Positions 34,555 through 45,251 of a DNA stretch of 64,000 bases are shown piece after piece; positions within the stretch are counted from its first letter, which is position 1, and every line of letters starts with the position of its first letter. A model generated the notes under the pieces. The model ran no database searches, was not told the origin of the DNA, and worked only from the letters and a program-made list of their open reading frames with translations. Position numbers and translations under genes: made by a program. The stretch is from Liriodendron chinense (lineage: Eukaryota; Streptophyta; Magnoliopsida; Magnoliales; Magnoliaceae). Where the stretch lies: positions 1,626,810-1,690,809 of the forward strand of contig ML058452.1 in the NCBI GenBank assembly GCA_003013855.2, read 5' to 3'.

Positions 34555-36482
34555 TGTTGGGTCCCAAATAGTGGGAACTTTTAAAATGAGCAAAATAACC
34601 ACATACCTCTGAAGGAATCACACAAAACGCCTTCCGGTGCACGCAAAACGGAAGTATACTGGATTTCCTTAACTTAGCCAAATCCTCTAGTAGGCCCCGC
34701 CGATCACCGTGTTCGGAACAGCCCGGAAATGGACCCGCAACTTCATTACTATTTATGATGAATAGTGCGAGTGGTTGCGTAACGAAACGGGCTTTACAAA
34801 TCCTCCAAAAGTCAAAACCCAATTAATGGAGCCCACATTTACGTGTCCACGCACCCTGAAAATTTGGACACCCCACGCACCCAACGCACCCTTAAAAAGC
34901 AGCTCGATGGTCCGCCATTTACGAAGGCACGCGGGTACCCAACGCACCTTGAAAAATGGTCGACGCACCCTTACAATCCATTGATGATTAAAAATCAGGG
35001 TTCCAGGTGCGTGGAGCCCCACGCGCCCGGTAATTAAGCCCCACGCACCCGAAAGATCCAGTATGTTTTCAGGCATTCGCACATCAATAAACAGGTGCGT
35101 TGGGGACATTTTGACAGATGCGTGACACGTGGCAGCTTCTCATTGGCCGATCACACCTATAAATACCCCCTCATCCCACTCATTACACACACAAGAAAAG
35201 AGAGAGAGAGCTGCCGCTGCCGGAAACCCAAAAAACCTCGCCAGAATCCTCGCCGGAACCCTTTTTCGATCATCGGGAACCCCTTTCCGATCACAGATAC
35301 ATCACTACAGGTCTAAATCTCGTGTATTTGGTAACGCACCTGTGAAAGGACCCCACGCACCTGTAAAAGGACCCCACGCATCTAAAAGTACCCCACGCGT
35401 CCGTCAATCCGACCCCACGCGAACGTAAATTCAGCAAGAATCAAAATTGTGTAAAACTGGACCCACGCATCCTGAATATAGTCCTACGCACCCTTAAATT
35501 CATGGTGAAATCGACATTGAATTGATAGATGCGTGGAGCCCCACGCACCCATAAATTAAGTCTCACGCACCCAAAAAATCAGCCAATTGCAGAATATGTT
35601 TGCAAGCGCACCAGGCTCAATTTTAAGTGTTTTCAAGGTCCGCTTGAGCCTATCTTGGGTATTTTGAGCATTCCGGACGCAATGGAATGGTCGAACGAAC
35701 GTTTCAGAAACTCTAAATGAGTAGAATCGAGCGTCTTCAAGACTTGACCCAATTCGGCGCGATGAGCGAAGTGACTTCCCGGGAAGGAGCCGCCAGCATC
35801 CAGAGCCATGCAAATATGCCATTATTTATGTTTACTGTAAAGGCATGATCCGATTTGTGTCAAAAGCTAGACAAGCAGGGACATGGTTGCCACAATAAAC
35901 CATGCCGAAAGAGTCAATTCCCCACAAATCAATTTCTCTCGACTGCCACGACACCATGTTCGATGCTCTACCCATCCAAACGGTATCCGCAGTTGGGATG
36001 CGTAGGTACACAACTGCAGAATGGACTTCCCGAGGTCACCTGTCCCTACATTGACAGGCGCGGGCCCAGAGTCGTCCATCTCAGTAATAAACCCTGACAG
36101 TCTCAGCCCGGGCCTCCGACCAAAATATGGGACATAGACATCCGACTAATACAAAGGTGGTCCAGTACTTAGCGAGACAAATAAAGGTCTCTACGACCAC
36201 AAGCTCTAAGACCATAGTCCCTGTAGACTAGTCTTTTGCCTTCTAATCAAGGTTCATCGATCATTCGATGTAAATTAAGGGCCCGTGCCAGACTACGGCC
36301 TAGAATGTACAAGATCTTAGGATCTCTGGAATAAAATTCGCCTTGCGATATCTCTCCTTGTGTACCTATTTTTGTGAATGCTTGTGATTGTCTATGAATG
36401 TTTCCTATTACTCAGCACCCCAGAGCAACGAAACACCACATTTCGAAAAATGTTCCCCGCGGTTCATTTTCTAGTTCCAACA
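34555..36482 (+). repeat. Tat 5' LTR, complete, with promoter motifs
   Basis: 1,928 bp, TG...CA. Contains a G-box/ABRE-like ACACGTGGCA (about 35126), ATTGG (CCAAT box, 35142) and TATAAATA (35158-35165) at typical spacing. About 15 irregular CACGCACCC-type motifs lie at 34850-35575. Only 35799-36482 has a counterpart in the 3' LTR. Confidence 0.85.
35126..35165 (+). promoter_or_regulatory. Core promoter of Tat 5' LTR
   Basis: ACACGTGGCA, then ATTGG and CCTATAAATACC in order within 40 bp; a start site is expected about 30 bp after the TATA box, near the AAGAAAAGAGAG stretch. Motif recognition only. Confidence 0.6.
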
Positions 36483-36485
36483 AAC

Positions 36486-36503
36486 TGGCGACTCTGCTGG
36501 GGA
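36486..36503 (+). other. Tat primer-binding site
   Basis: TGGCGACTCTGCTGGGGA starts 3 bp after the LTR end. A partial repeat, CAAACTGGCGACTCT, recurs at about 36636. Confidence 0.75.
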
Positions 36504-36867
36504 TATCAACTATATCAGAATCTCTGGTTATATCTGAACATAGGAACACTCTAAGATCAATTACTTACAAACACAAATCTACGCATAAGGAAGTTACCGC
36601 GAGGCGTAATGTTTCGGCACTCCTCGGGCGTCAAACTGGCGACTCTCAACGGGAACGTTCTTCCCTTCATCTCTAAGGCAATAGACATTTAAAAGGTTTT
36701 CGAACCCACAAATTTCCACAACTACACGTATTTGTCTCCGTCTTGCTTATTTCTGTCGGTTTATGCACTGCGATCGATGGGCTCATACTCCCGACCGCAC
36801 TTGTGAACTGTTCTAATGGTTTTTATGGCATAACAAAATTAGCAAGATACTAGGACAGACAAAAGAA

Positions 36868-38075
36868 ATGGCATGCTCAATGAACAGTTTGTGCACCTTC
36901 CTTGCCACCGGAGGCTTCAGCTTCCCTCGCTTCATCCCGACCACGACAACTGCTTCTAATTCAGGATGGCAGTTGGTCGAAACGCGCCGACAAAAGAAAG
37001 AGCAGAAGAAAGTAGCCAGCTTAGCACTATATGAGAAGGTGGATGTCGCAAGACCTCGCCCTGCAACCAAGAGACAATGGCAGCCAAAGCAGGGGCAAAA
37101 GACCCTTACCGGCAGGAGGGTTGCGCCGGCAGAGCCCGCAATGCCCACAATAACGGTTGAGCAGTTCCCGCCATTGCCCAAAACCTCTCGTACCCCACAA
37201 AGGACCACCGGGCTCGTGAATGAAAAGCCCAAGCTCGCGACGATCCTCGTACCAAGACAAGGACCGGTTCGAAAAAACCAGTTGGCGCAAGTAGTAATGG
37301 TCCAAGTGGCCGTGGAGGCAGAGGAAGAACCTTATGAGACAGAAGAGTTACCCGCGTTACAAGATCAGATCGATAGGTTGGTGGAGGCTAACCGCCAGAC
37401 AAATGAGCCAATGAAGGCTATCCAGGAGGCCTTGACTACTCTGATAGCGCAGAATGCACCAGAAGTACCGCACCACTCACCCGTCAGTCGGCAGAGGAAT
37501 CTCAAGGTGCAGCAGAAGAGCCGGTTGATCTTGAGCCACCCATCCAACCCAGAGTCATGCCAGTAGGACGCGCGCTGCTTTCCACATCTCACGTATCCCG
37601 AGAAGAGTTATCCCAAACAATAGCCCATATGATGCAACAAGAAAAGGAGAAAGAGAGGAAAGGTAGCTACAAATATCGGGTCCCGTACCCGCCAGAAGTA
37701 GAGGAGGTCCCATTTTCGGCCAACTTTAGATGCCCGGACTTCAAAAAGTTCGACGGCAGAGGGTCGCCAGAGGAGCACATCACCCATTTCCTGACCACAT
37801 TGGAAAACTGGTCTGTAGTCCCGCAGTATTGCATGCGGCTATTTGGGTCTACCCTAACAGGGAAAGCCTTCCAATGGTATATGTCACTACCAGCCGGCTC
37901 TGTGAAGATGTGGGAGCAAATGCAAGATGCCTTCATCTCAAAATTCTTCGCAATAGAGAGAGAGATCTCGTTAACAGATCTTGCAATGGTCAGACAGAGA
38001 AATGGTGAGCCGGTTGAGAAGTTCATCGACCGATGGGGAACCACAGCAGCTCAATGTCGAGAATTACCCAGCTAA
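36868..38075 (+). pseudogene. Tat gag, frameshifted
   Basis: ATG 36868 opens 232 codons (basic and Pro/Gln-rich N-terminus, then a possible helical stretch LQDQIDRLVEANRQTNEPMK). Near 37490-37510 the frame shifts; the capsid-like part continues in the frame of 37557 (FRCPDFKKFDGRGSPEEHI, LTGKAFQWYMSLP, TDLAMVRQRNGEPVEKFI), a typical retrotransposon gag domain that packages RNA in cytoplasmic particles. TAA at 38073-38075, and another shift near 38140, break it again. Each break is a single event in well-kept sequence. Confidence 0.8.
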
Positions 38076-39280
38076 GGCGAGCAGATGAAGATGTGTCTAA
38101 GGGCCCTAGACCCGATGATCTCGTATGGCTTATCAGGCACACCTTCAACTCCTTTCGCGAACTAGCAACGAAAGCACACTTGTTAGAGGAAGCAGCATCT
38201 CGAGTAAGCTTCAGGCCCGAGAGACAAAAAAGAGAGACAGGAAGAGTGGTGGAGACCCACCAGGTCGATAGGAGTAGGGACCCGAAAGACCGAAAGCGTC
38301 CCGCTACCAATCATGGGACAGAGATGAAGGCGGCAGATATACAAGATAAAGGTAAAAAGCCCTATGTACCTAAACGTGTATCTATAGCCGAAAGAGAAAA
38401 GGTGAACGGCCCATACACATTCGACATGGCCGATTTAGTTCCGATCATGGAACAGTTGATTGAAGAGGGCTTGATACGCCTACCAGAGCCAATTCGTCCG
38501 CACGAGTTCGGACGAACGAACGACCCTAAATACTGCAAATATCACCAGTGCATCAGCCATCAGACAGAAGATTACTTCTCCTTAAAGGGAAGAATACAGC
38601 GATTGATCAATCAAGGGGTCATCAGCATGAAGGTGCCTGAGACAGTGAAGGAGGCAGTCGGGGCAATTTCAACAGTCCCGATAGAAGGTGAAACCGGCCG
38701 ATCAACCCCATTCCCTAAGCCGAAGGAACCATGGACTCCAGTCAGTAACAAGAAAAGACTTGAGAACAGACAAAGACTCGTGAAGCGAAAGAAGAACAGA
38801 GGAAGAGGCAGAGGAGAGGGGTCACAGGGGCAAGGACGACTCATGACGAGCATGGCCCGCTGCGGAATGGTGTCGTTCGCCGAACAGGCATCACCTGAAG
38901 AAACACCACAAGTAGTGGAGAGGGAAGTTGACGCAGTCATCCTACGGTCAGGAAGGAAAATGCCTGACCGTACTCTCCCAAGACCAGACAACCCGATGAC
39001 AGAAGACGGTACCCCTGACAGATCACAGGAAAGACCTCGCATACAAAAGTCAAAAGAAAAGGTCATCGAAGCTACGACCAGTCAGCCAAACCCTAAGCCA
39101 GTGGCATACGACATTGTGTCGTACCTACGAAAGGTTCCCGCCCGCCTGAGCATATACGATGCTCTATGTCTCTCAAAATTATACAGGGAAATGTTAATCA
39201 ACGCCTTACTTGACAATGAAGTCAGGGAGGTCACGATAATAGAGATAGAAGAAGAAATGGAAAATTCAGATAAATTTTAG
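38033..39280 (+). CDS. Tat gag C-terminus with CxxHxxH-type knuckle
   Basis: From about 38140 this frame carries the gag end: FNSFRELATKAHLLEE, and a knuckle YCKYHQCISHQTEDYFSLKG at about 38530-38590, where relatives have Cys in place of the Tyr of EDY. A basic KRKKNRGRGRGEG stretch follows, a likely nucleic-acid-binding tail. The frame ends at TAG 39278-39280 and continues after it without a shift into the protease. Whether the TAG is a natural gag-pol stop or a mutation cannot be told from one copy. Confidence 0.75.
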   Translation: MGNHSSSMSRITQLRRADEDVSKGPRPDDLVWLIRHTFNSFRELATKAHLLEEAASRVSFRPERQKRETGRVVETHQVDRSRDPKDRKRPATNHGTEMKAADIQDKGKKPYVPKRVSIAEREKVNGPYTFDMADLVPIMEQLIEEGLIRLPEPIRPHEFGRTNDPKYCKYHQCISHQTEDYFSLKGRIQRLINQGVISMKVPETVKEAVGAISTVPIEGETGRSTPFPKPKEPWTPVSNKKRLENRQRLVKRKKNRGRGRGEGSQGQGRLMTSMARCGMVSFAEQASPEETPQVVEREVDAVILRSGRKMPDRTLPRPDNPMTEDGTPDRSQERPRIQKSKEKVIEATTSQPNPKPVAYDIVSYLRKVPARLSIYDALCLSKLYREMLINALLDNEVREVTIIEIEEEMENSDKF

Positions 39281-42200
39281 GAAGGGTATATGCCGGTGTC
39301 ACAATTCATGCCTGTCAATCACCCTTCGACCATCACTTTCTTAGAAGAAGACCGCACGATAGAATCAATAGACCACAACCGCCCGCTAATGGTCACAGGA
39401 ATAATCAGGGATACCGAGGTCAAGAGATGTATGCTGGACGATGGGTCGGCTGTAAATATCATGCCCTTGAAAACATTGCAGAGGCTAGGTTACAGGCAAT
39501 CGGCATTACGCCCCAGTGTTATGATGATTCAAGGTTTCAATCAAGACAGTCAGCGTACGTTCGGATCAATTACGGTAATGTTAGAGATCGAAGGACTGAC
39601 GACGAAAGTGACATGTCAGGTGATCGATGCAGTGACAACGTACAACCTCCTTCTAGGAAGGCCTTGGCTCCATCAAAATCGCATAATCCCCTCGACATAT
39701 CACCAGTGTTTTAAATATAGCAGAGACGGAGTCCAATACAGGGTGACGGCGGATCCAAAGCCATACACAATAGCCGAGTCATTTTTAGCCAATGTAAAGT
39801 ACTACAACTCGGCCGACGGCAATGAAACCAGCGAAAGGACCGAGGTATCGAAGAAGGGGCAAAGGGTAAAAACTCGAATAGAGAACTTCGTGCAGGGAAG
39901 TGAGCCTCAAACTGCCACCCAGGGGAGATCCCGACATCCGCTAGAAAGTCACTCTCGGCCAATCACGAAGAAGTTTTATGTGATACCGCAACATCTGCGT
40001 CAGCCAGGGCAGTCTGTGTTAAAACTGATCTCAGAGCAAGACATGAGCGTGCTCAAGTCCAGCTTCAACGTACCGGTACCCAAGATAGGAAAAACCAAAC
40101 CCTTTCCAAAATCTCCAAGCCAGTTCATCGTGCCGTCAAGAGACGTCACCCAGAAAGACATTAAGTTTCACTCAGGGCCAAGCCGGCCAGCACCATCAAA
40201 AGAAAGAGGGGAAGGAAGGGGGCTCGCCCAGCCTCGACCAATAGAAGAGAAGAGATATAGCAGAGCCAGCCGAAAGATCATGAAGAATATGGGATTCTCC
40301 GACCAAAGCATAGACACAGAGAAGAGGTTACTGGATCCATTTGAAGAACATAAGCGAGTCTACCAAAATGAAGAGGGCCTAGGGGCTAGGACAAGTGTAA
40401 ACATGGTAACCATCGGCCCGGCAGAAGAAACCCAGTCGCAGGAGCCTATCGATGTAGTCCAGCCAAGTGTCGCACCCGTGCAACTAGAAGATGGTGGACA
40501 ACCGACGATCGACGAACTCGAGGAGATAAACCTGGGCACCCCCGAAGAACCCAGGAATACATACTTGAGCAGAAACGTCCCAGAAGGTGAGAAGGAGAGA
40601 TACCTGCAGCTGTTAAAGGAGAATAAAGATATCTTTGCCTGGACATATTCAGAAATGCCCGGGCTCAGCCCAACAATCGCCATGCACAAGCTAAGTATCA
40701 TGAAGGAAAAGAAGCCAGTGAAACAACCGCAACGACGATTTCATCCGGACATTATACCAAAGATTGAGGAAGAAGTCAAAAGACTAATTCAGGCCGGGTT
40801 CGTTCGAGAGGTGAAGTACCCCCGGTGGATCTCAAACATCGTGCCGGTCAAGAAGAAGAGCGAACAAATCCGAATATGTGTTGATTTTCGAAACCTAAAT
40901 GAAGCCTGCCCTAAAGAAGATTTTTCCCTCCCAATTCCTGAGCTGTTGATTGACAGCACGACGGGGTATGCAGTGATGTCTTTCATGGACGGGTATTCGG
41001 GATACAATCAAATTCGCATGGCCCCAGAAGACGAAGAAGCCACGACTTTCCGCACAACTCTCGGCATCTACTGCTACCGCGTAATGCCCTTTGGATTAAA
41101 GAACGCAGGGGCAACCTACCAGCTTGCAATGCACGTCATATTCCAGGACATGATACATAAACATGTTGAATGCTATGTAGATGATTTGGTCTTCAGGTCG
41201 ACCGATCATGAGCAGCACAGGGAGCACCTAAGGCAAGTGTTCCAACGGTTACGTAAGAAGAGTCTTCGCATAAATCCACTAAAATGCACGTTCGGAGTTA
41301 CATCCGAAAAATTCTTGGGTTTCGTGGTCAGACACAGGGGCATAGAAATCGATCCCTCAAAAATTAAGGCCATCATAGAAATGCCACCTCCGAAGAACCT
41401 AAAGCAGCTGAAAAGCTTCCAGGGCCGCTTAGCATACCTGAGAAGATTCATTTCGAACCTAGCTGGTTGTTGTCAGCCGTTCTCTCGACTCAACAAGAAA
41501 AATGTCAAGTTCGAATGGGACGCCGCCTGTCAGAAAGCTTTCGATTCATTAAAAGGGATGCTCGGGAATTCGCCAGTCCTCGCCGCCCCAATTAAGGGCA
41601 AACCGCTGATTCTGTATATCGCAGTGGGTGATAACTTGCTAGGGGCGCTCCTGGCACAGAAGAACAAAGGAGGCAAGGAGAACGCACTGTATTATTTAAG
41701 TCGCACGTCAGTAGGGGCCAAGTTTAACTACTCAGCGATCGAGAAGATATGTCTGGCCCTCATTTTCGCCGTGAAGAAACTTAGGCATTACTGCCTCTCA
41801 CATCAAATAACGTTGATATCCAAGGCTGACCCGATCAAATTTCTCATGAATCGGCCTATGTTGTCCGAGCGCTTAGTAAAATGGGCCCTTCTCCTTTCGG
41901 AATTCGATATCACTTACGTCCCGGCCCGAGCCGTTAAAGGGCAAGCGATTGCGGATTTTCTCGCTGCGCACCCCGTCCCAAGCAATGAAGAAATGGAATG
42001 CGATCTCCCTGACGACCAGGTCATGATGATTGGAGAACAGCGACTCTGGCAAATGTACTTCGATGGAGCCTCTAGGTCCACAGGGGCAGGAGCAGGAGTT
42101 ATATTTATTAGCCCGCAGGGAGATCTGCTGCCCTATTCGTTCACTATCGTGCCAACCTGTACCAACAACGAAGCAGAATACCAAGCCCTCATTATCGGGC

Positions 42201-42802
42201 TACGGCTCGCCCTCGAGATGCGTATCAAGGCAATACAGATCTACGGTGACTCCAGGTTAGTCATCAGACAGCTAACGACGGAATATGAGGTCCGCAAGCC
42301 CGAGTTATCGCCCTTTTGCCACCAAGCGCAGTCGTTGTTCGACCAGTTTCGCAATGGCAGCATTTCACATATACCAAGGCAAGAGAACATACAGGCCGAC
42401 GCGTTGGCCAGCTTGGCCGCTGCTCTGGCTAATCCCAGAGGCAGCCCACTTCAAGTAACAATCGAAGAAAGGAGGATCTTACCAACTACCCTATCGCGCA
42501 GCGACGAATCGAGCATGAATCCCATCTGTTGCTTCGAGATCACAAAAGAAAATGACTGGAAAAGGCCATTCGTCGACTACTTGAAATACAGATTTTTACC
42601 GGAAGAGCCCAAGATGCGCACTCAGGTCAGGAGACGCGGCGGTTCATTTATAATACAGAGTGGCACCCTTTACAAGCGCTCGTATGAGGGAGTGTTGCTA
42701 CGCTGCCTGGACCAGGATGAAGCATACGCCATGCTAAAAGAAGCTCACGGAGGGGAGTGCGGTGCTCACCAAGGGGGCAGGAACTTACATCATCGTGTCT
42801 GA
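39281..42802 (+). CDS. Tat pol: protease, RT, RNase H, archaeal-type RNase H
   Basis: Open for 1,173 codons. Protease: LDDGSAVNIMP with the later LLLGRPWLH. RT: a KKKSEQIRICVDFRNLN block, MSFMDGYSGYNQI, VMPFGLKNAGATYQ and active site YVDDL. First RNase H: YYLSRTSVGAKFNYSAIEK; ADFLAAHP at the end. Second RNase H: YFDGASRSTGAGAG (Asp), NNEAEYQAL (Glu), YGDSRLV (Asp), ADALASLA (Asp), the complete DEDD set. Starts right after TAG and ends at TGA 42800-42802, with integrase continuing in the same frame. All catalytic residues look intact. Confidence 0.92.
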   Translation, partial: EGYMPVSQFMPVNHPSTITFLEEDRTIESIDHNRPLMVTGIIRDTEVKRCMLDDGSAVNIMPLKTLQRLGYRQSALRPSVMMIQGFNQDSQRTFGSITVMLEIEGLTTKVTCQVIDAVTTYNLLLGRPWLHQNRIIPSTYHQCFKYSRDGVQYRVTADPKPYTIAESFLANVKYYNSADGNETSERTEVSKKGQRVKTRIENFVQGSEPQTATQGRSRHPLESHSRPITKKFYVIPQHLRQPGQSVLKLISEQDMSVLKSSFNVPVPKIGKTKPFPKSPSQFIVPSRDVTQKDIKFHSGPSRPAPSKERGEGRGLAQPRPIEEKRYSRASRKIMKNMGFSDQSIDTEKRLLDPFEEHKRVYQNEEGLGARTSVNMVTIGPAEETQSQEPIDVVQPSVAPVQLEDGGQPTIDELEEINLGTPEEPRNTYLSRNVPEGEKERYLQLLKENKDIFAWTYSEMPGLSPTIAMHKLSIMKEKKPVKQPQRRFHPDIIPKIEEEVKRLIQAGFVREVKYPRWISNIVPVKKKSEQIRICVDFRNLNEACPKEDFSLPIPELLIDSTTGYAVMSFMDGYSGYNQIRMAPEDEEATTFRTTLGIYCYRVMPFGLKNAGATYQLAMHVIFQDMIHKHVECYVDDLVFRSTDHEQHREHLRQVFQRLRKKSLRINPLKCTFGVTSEKFLGFVVRHRGIEIDPSKIKAIIEMPPPKNLKQLKSFQGRLAYLRRFISNLAGCCQPFSRLNKKNVKFEWDAACQKAFDSLKGMLGNSPVLAAPIKGKPLILYIAVGDNLLGALLAQKNKGGKENALYYLSRTSVGAKFNYSAIEKICLALIFAVKKLRHYCLSHQITLISKADPIKFLMNRPMLSERLVKWALLLSEFDITYVPARAVKGQAIADFLAAHPVPSNEEMECDLPDDQVMMIGEQRLWQMYFDGASRSTGAGAGVIFISPQGDLLPYSFTIVPTCTNNEAEYQALIIGLRLALEMRIKAIQIYGDSRLVIRQLTTEYEVRKPELSPFCHQAQSLFDQFRNGSISHIPRQENIQADALASLAAALANPRGSPLQVTIEERRILPTTLSRSDESSMNPICCFEITKENDWKRPFVDYLKYRFLPEEPKMRTQVRRRGGSFIIQSGTLYKRSYEGVLLRCLDQDEAYAMLKEAHGGECGAHQGGRNLHHRV

Positions 42803-43804
42803 CATATGGGGTACTATTGGCCCACAATGACGAAAGACGCGATAGACTACGTCAGGAAGTGTCGTCAATGCCAGATACATGCAGATATAATACACTCACC
42901 ACCAGAAGAGTTACATCAATCAGTAATATCTTGGCCTTTCACCGCCTGGAGCATGGACGTGATAGGGCCGATCAACCCGCCATCCTCTCAGGGGCACCAG
43001 TACATTCTTGATGCTACTGATTATTTCTCTAAATGGGCTGAAGCCATTCCCTTAAGAAACGTGAAAGCCAGACACGTCGAAAGTTTCATCCGTCATTCCA
43101 TATTATACCGACACGGTATCCCTAAAAGAATCACCACCGACAACGGGACACCCTTCAAAAATGTCACTATTAACAGGCTATGCGCAAAGTTCAAGATTAA
43201 GCATTGCTATTCGTCACCTTACTACCCTCCCGCGAACGGGTTGGCCGAGGCGTTTAACAAGACTATCGTGAAAATCCTGAAGAAGACGGTGGCAGAAGAT
43301 AAGAAGGACTGGGACAGACGATTACCCGAGGCACTATGGGCATACAGGACCACGTACCGCACAGCTACTCGAGCCACACCCTACTCGTTGGTGTATAGCA
43401 CGGAAGCCGTGATCCCGATGGAAATGCAAGTGGAGTCACTACGGGTCGCGCTCCGACACTCCTTGACGACCGAGTACAATGATAAGATCAGAATGATCGA
43501 GCTTAACAATCTGGATGAAAAGAGACTCGCCGCTCAACAAAGACTTGAAATGTATCAAAAACAAATCTCAGCTTCATACGATAAACGAGTCCGGGGAAGG
43601 TCATTTAAAAGAGGCGATCTGGTGCTAATGATGAAACGTCCGGCACCAGCACAAGGCCCAAGGAGTAAATTCGACCCAAAGTGGGATCCAGTGTGCATTA
43701 TCGATGAGGTGTACTCCAATGGAGCCTATCGAGTAATAGATTACAAAGGACAGGGCGTCAGTACGCTGGTGAATGGTCGGTTCTTGAAAAGATATTATAC
43801 TTAA
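42803..43804 (+). CDS. Tat integrase
   Basis: In frame with pol after a single TGA. HMGYYWPTM and CRQCQIHAD are the end of the zinc-binding region. Catalytic core: SMDVIGPINPP (first Asp), RITTDNGTPFKN (second Asp), and PANGLAEAFNKTI (Glu). C-terminal GPRSKFDPKWDPVCIIDEV and VNGRFLKRYYT give the usual end. The stop CGA-to-TGA type (position of an Arg in relatives, by memory) would prevent making integrase as part of the polyprotein unless read through. Confidence 0.9.
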   Translation, partial: HMGYYWPTMTKDAIDYVRKCRQCQIHADIIHSPPEELHQSVISWPFTAWSMDVIGPINPPSSQGHQYILDATDYFSKWAEAIPLRNVKARHVESFIRHSILYRHGIPKRITTDNGTPFKNVTINRLCAKFKIKHCYSSPYYPPANGLAEAFNKTIVKILKKTVAEDKKDWDRRLPEALWAYRTTYRTATRATPYSLVYSTEAVIPMEMQVESLRVALRHSLTTEYNDKIRMIELNNLDEKRLAAQQRLEMYQKQISASYDKRVRGRSFKRGDLVLMMKRPAPAQGPRSKFDPKWDPVCIIDEVYSNGAYRVIDYKGQGVSTLVNGRFLKRYYT

Positions 43805-44234
43805 TGAAAGTCTATCATTATATTTTGTAAACGCCCCATTAGAGGGATGATGTGATGAAGGAAATACCAAGAGAAATGATACCGTATAGGGTTCGGAGCG
43901 AAGTACTAATTATCTACCTTTTCTTCCACAGGTATCAGAAAGTCGTCAAGGTTCAGGATACGTCGGGAATGACACCCCGCTCTTCAAGGCCATCAAGAAA
44001 GGGGGTAAGCCCTTAATAGAGGCTCGATCACACTCCTGTTCGTACAAGCATAGGTTTGGGTCCTAACAGGGGGACGCTCTTCCCAAATGACTCAATCAAT
44101 TCGCATTCAAAGCTCAAAATTTGCAAATAACTTAGCAATACAACATGAACCTAAAACTGCAATAGTATACATATTGACACAGTATTTGTTACAACGTGTT
44201 CTAAAAATTATTAATTACGAATGGAGGTTATTAC
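43805..44234 (+). other. Spacer between Tat integrase and antisense frame
   Basis: 430 bp without recognised domains; no clear polypurine tract is found before the truncated 3' LTR. Confidence 0.5.
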
Positions 44235-44237
44235 AGC

Positions 44238-45251
44238 TCAACTGTTTAAAGTTTTCAAACATTGGTCTAACAAGTTTGCTGCAGACTCCTCGACCGCCTT
44301 CCGTGCCGTCTCGACTTCAACTAGAACTAGAGCAGGGTCAGGAATGTCCCTGAGAGACTGCTCCAATTCCGCAACTTGGGCTTTCACGACGTCGCGCTCC
44401 GCCTCCTGCTGATCAAGGGAAGACTGCAAACGAGTCCTTTGACCGCTAAGTTTGGATAGTTTAAGGTGGACGATCGAGCGTTCGGCTTGCAGTCGAGCCA
44501 CCTTGTTGTCTATCTCTGCCAAACGAGCGGTGGCCTCTTGACACCCATCATCAACAATCTGCCAGTCCTTCTTCGCCACGGCCACCCCTGCCTCGTGTAA
44601 TTCCAGTTTCGGGAGAAGGGACCGCAAGTGACCACGCTTTTCCTCAGTGGAAGGGTCAACTTGGAGACTTTTCGCCTCACGTTCTCAGGCCACCCGTTCC
44701 TTAAACAGAGTCACTTGACTGATTACAGAGGACAAGTCAATCCCAAGCCAGGCAGCGTTAAGCCCTAATGCCTGCAACGCCTCGTCTAAGATAGGTCATT
44801 CCTCCTCATGTCTTAAAGAGTCGGCGATGTCAGACAGAAGGCCCTTGAGGAGGTTTGCCTTGGTCCTCGATAGGCCCCAAAGGGATGAGACGAATGACTC
44901 TGGCAACGCCGTAGGCGCTGAGGCATCAACAGAAGCAGCTGTTGGCATAGAGATTGGTAAACGTTAATACAGGAAAATCATCGTCAGAAAGGAAGCAGTC
45001 AAGACGGTAGAAGCAAATGATATACCAGCAACATCAGGAATGCCAACGGCAAGGGCCCTGGATGAAGTGGTAGGCACAGGTGACGCCAGGGCCAGCTCCG
45101 TTGTTCCCCCAGTCAATGGTTCAGGCAATTTCGGGGAAGATATCACCACGACCTCGGGAATATTGGCATCAGGCGCTGGCCCAGCAACAGGAGGAATTGC
45201 AGTGGCAGGCTCGGCTGGCAACAACGTGGCGACGGCAGCATCCAGAGCCAT
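44238..45251 (-). pseudogene. Antisense coiled-coil frame in Tat element (aORF-like), N-terminally cut
   Basis: A single minus-strand frame of 338 codons including stops: an Ala/Pro/Val-rich start (45251-44967), TAA at 44964-44966, then MPTAASVDAS at 44948 onward, and a long heptad-rich part (ARLAEIDNKVARLQAERS, LQSSLDQQEAERDVVKAQVA) ending at TGA 44238-44240. Two internal TGA stops lie between 44635 and 44810. The frame stays open in the same phase through all this, so it was coding. Tat elements are known to carry antisense extra frames next to the 3' LTR, some with a plant mobile domain and coiled-coil tail; the N-terminus that would decide this is missing. Function not known. Confidence 0.65.

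Noticed and set aside
35529..36097. Open frames in the Tat 5' LTR repeated near 45297-45579
   Set aside because: The frames recur only because the two LTRs are copies; the sequence is untranslated LTR.
37557..43804. Possibility that the long open frames are host genes
   Set aside because: Domain order, LTRs, primer site and CTAAG duplication show a Tat retrotransposon.
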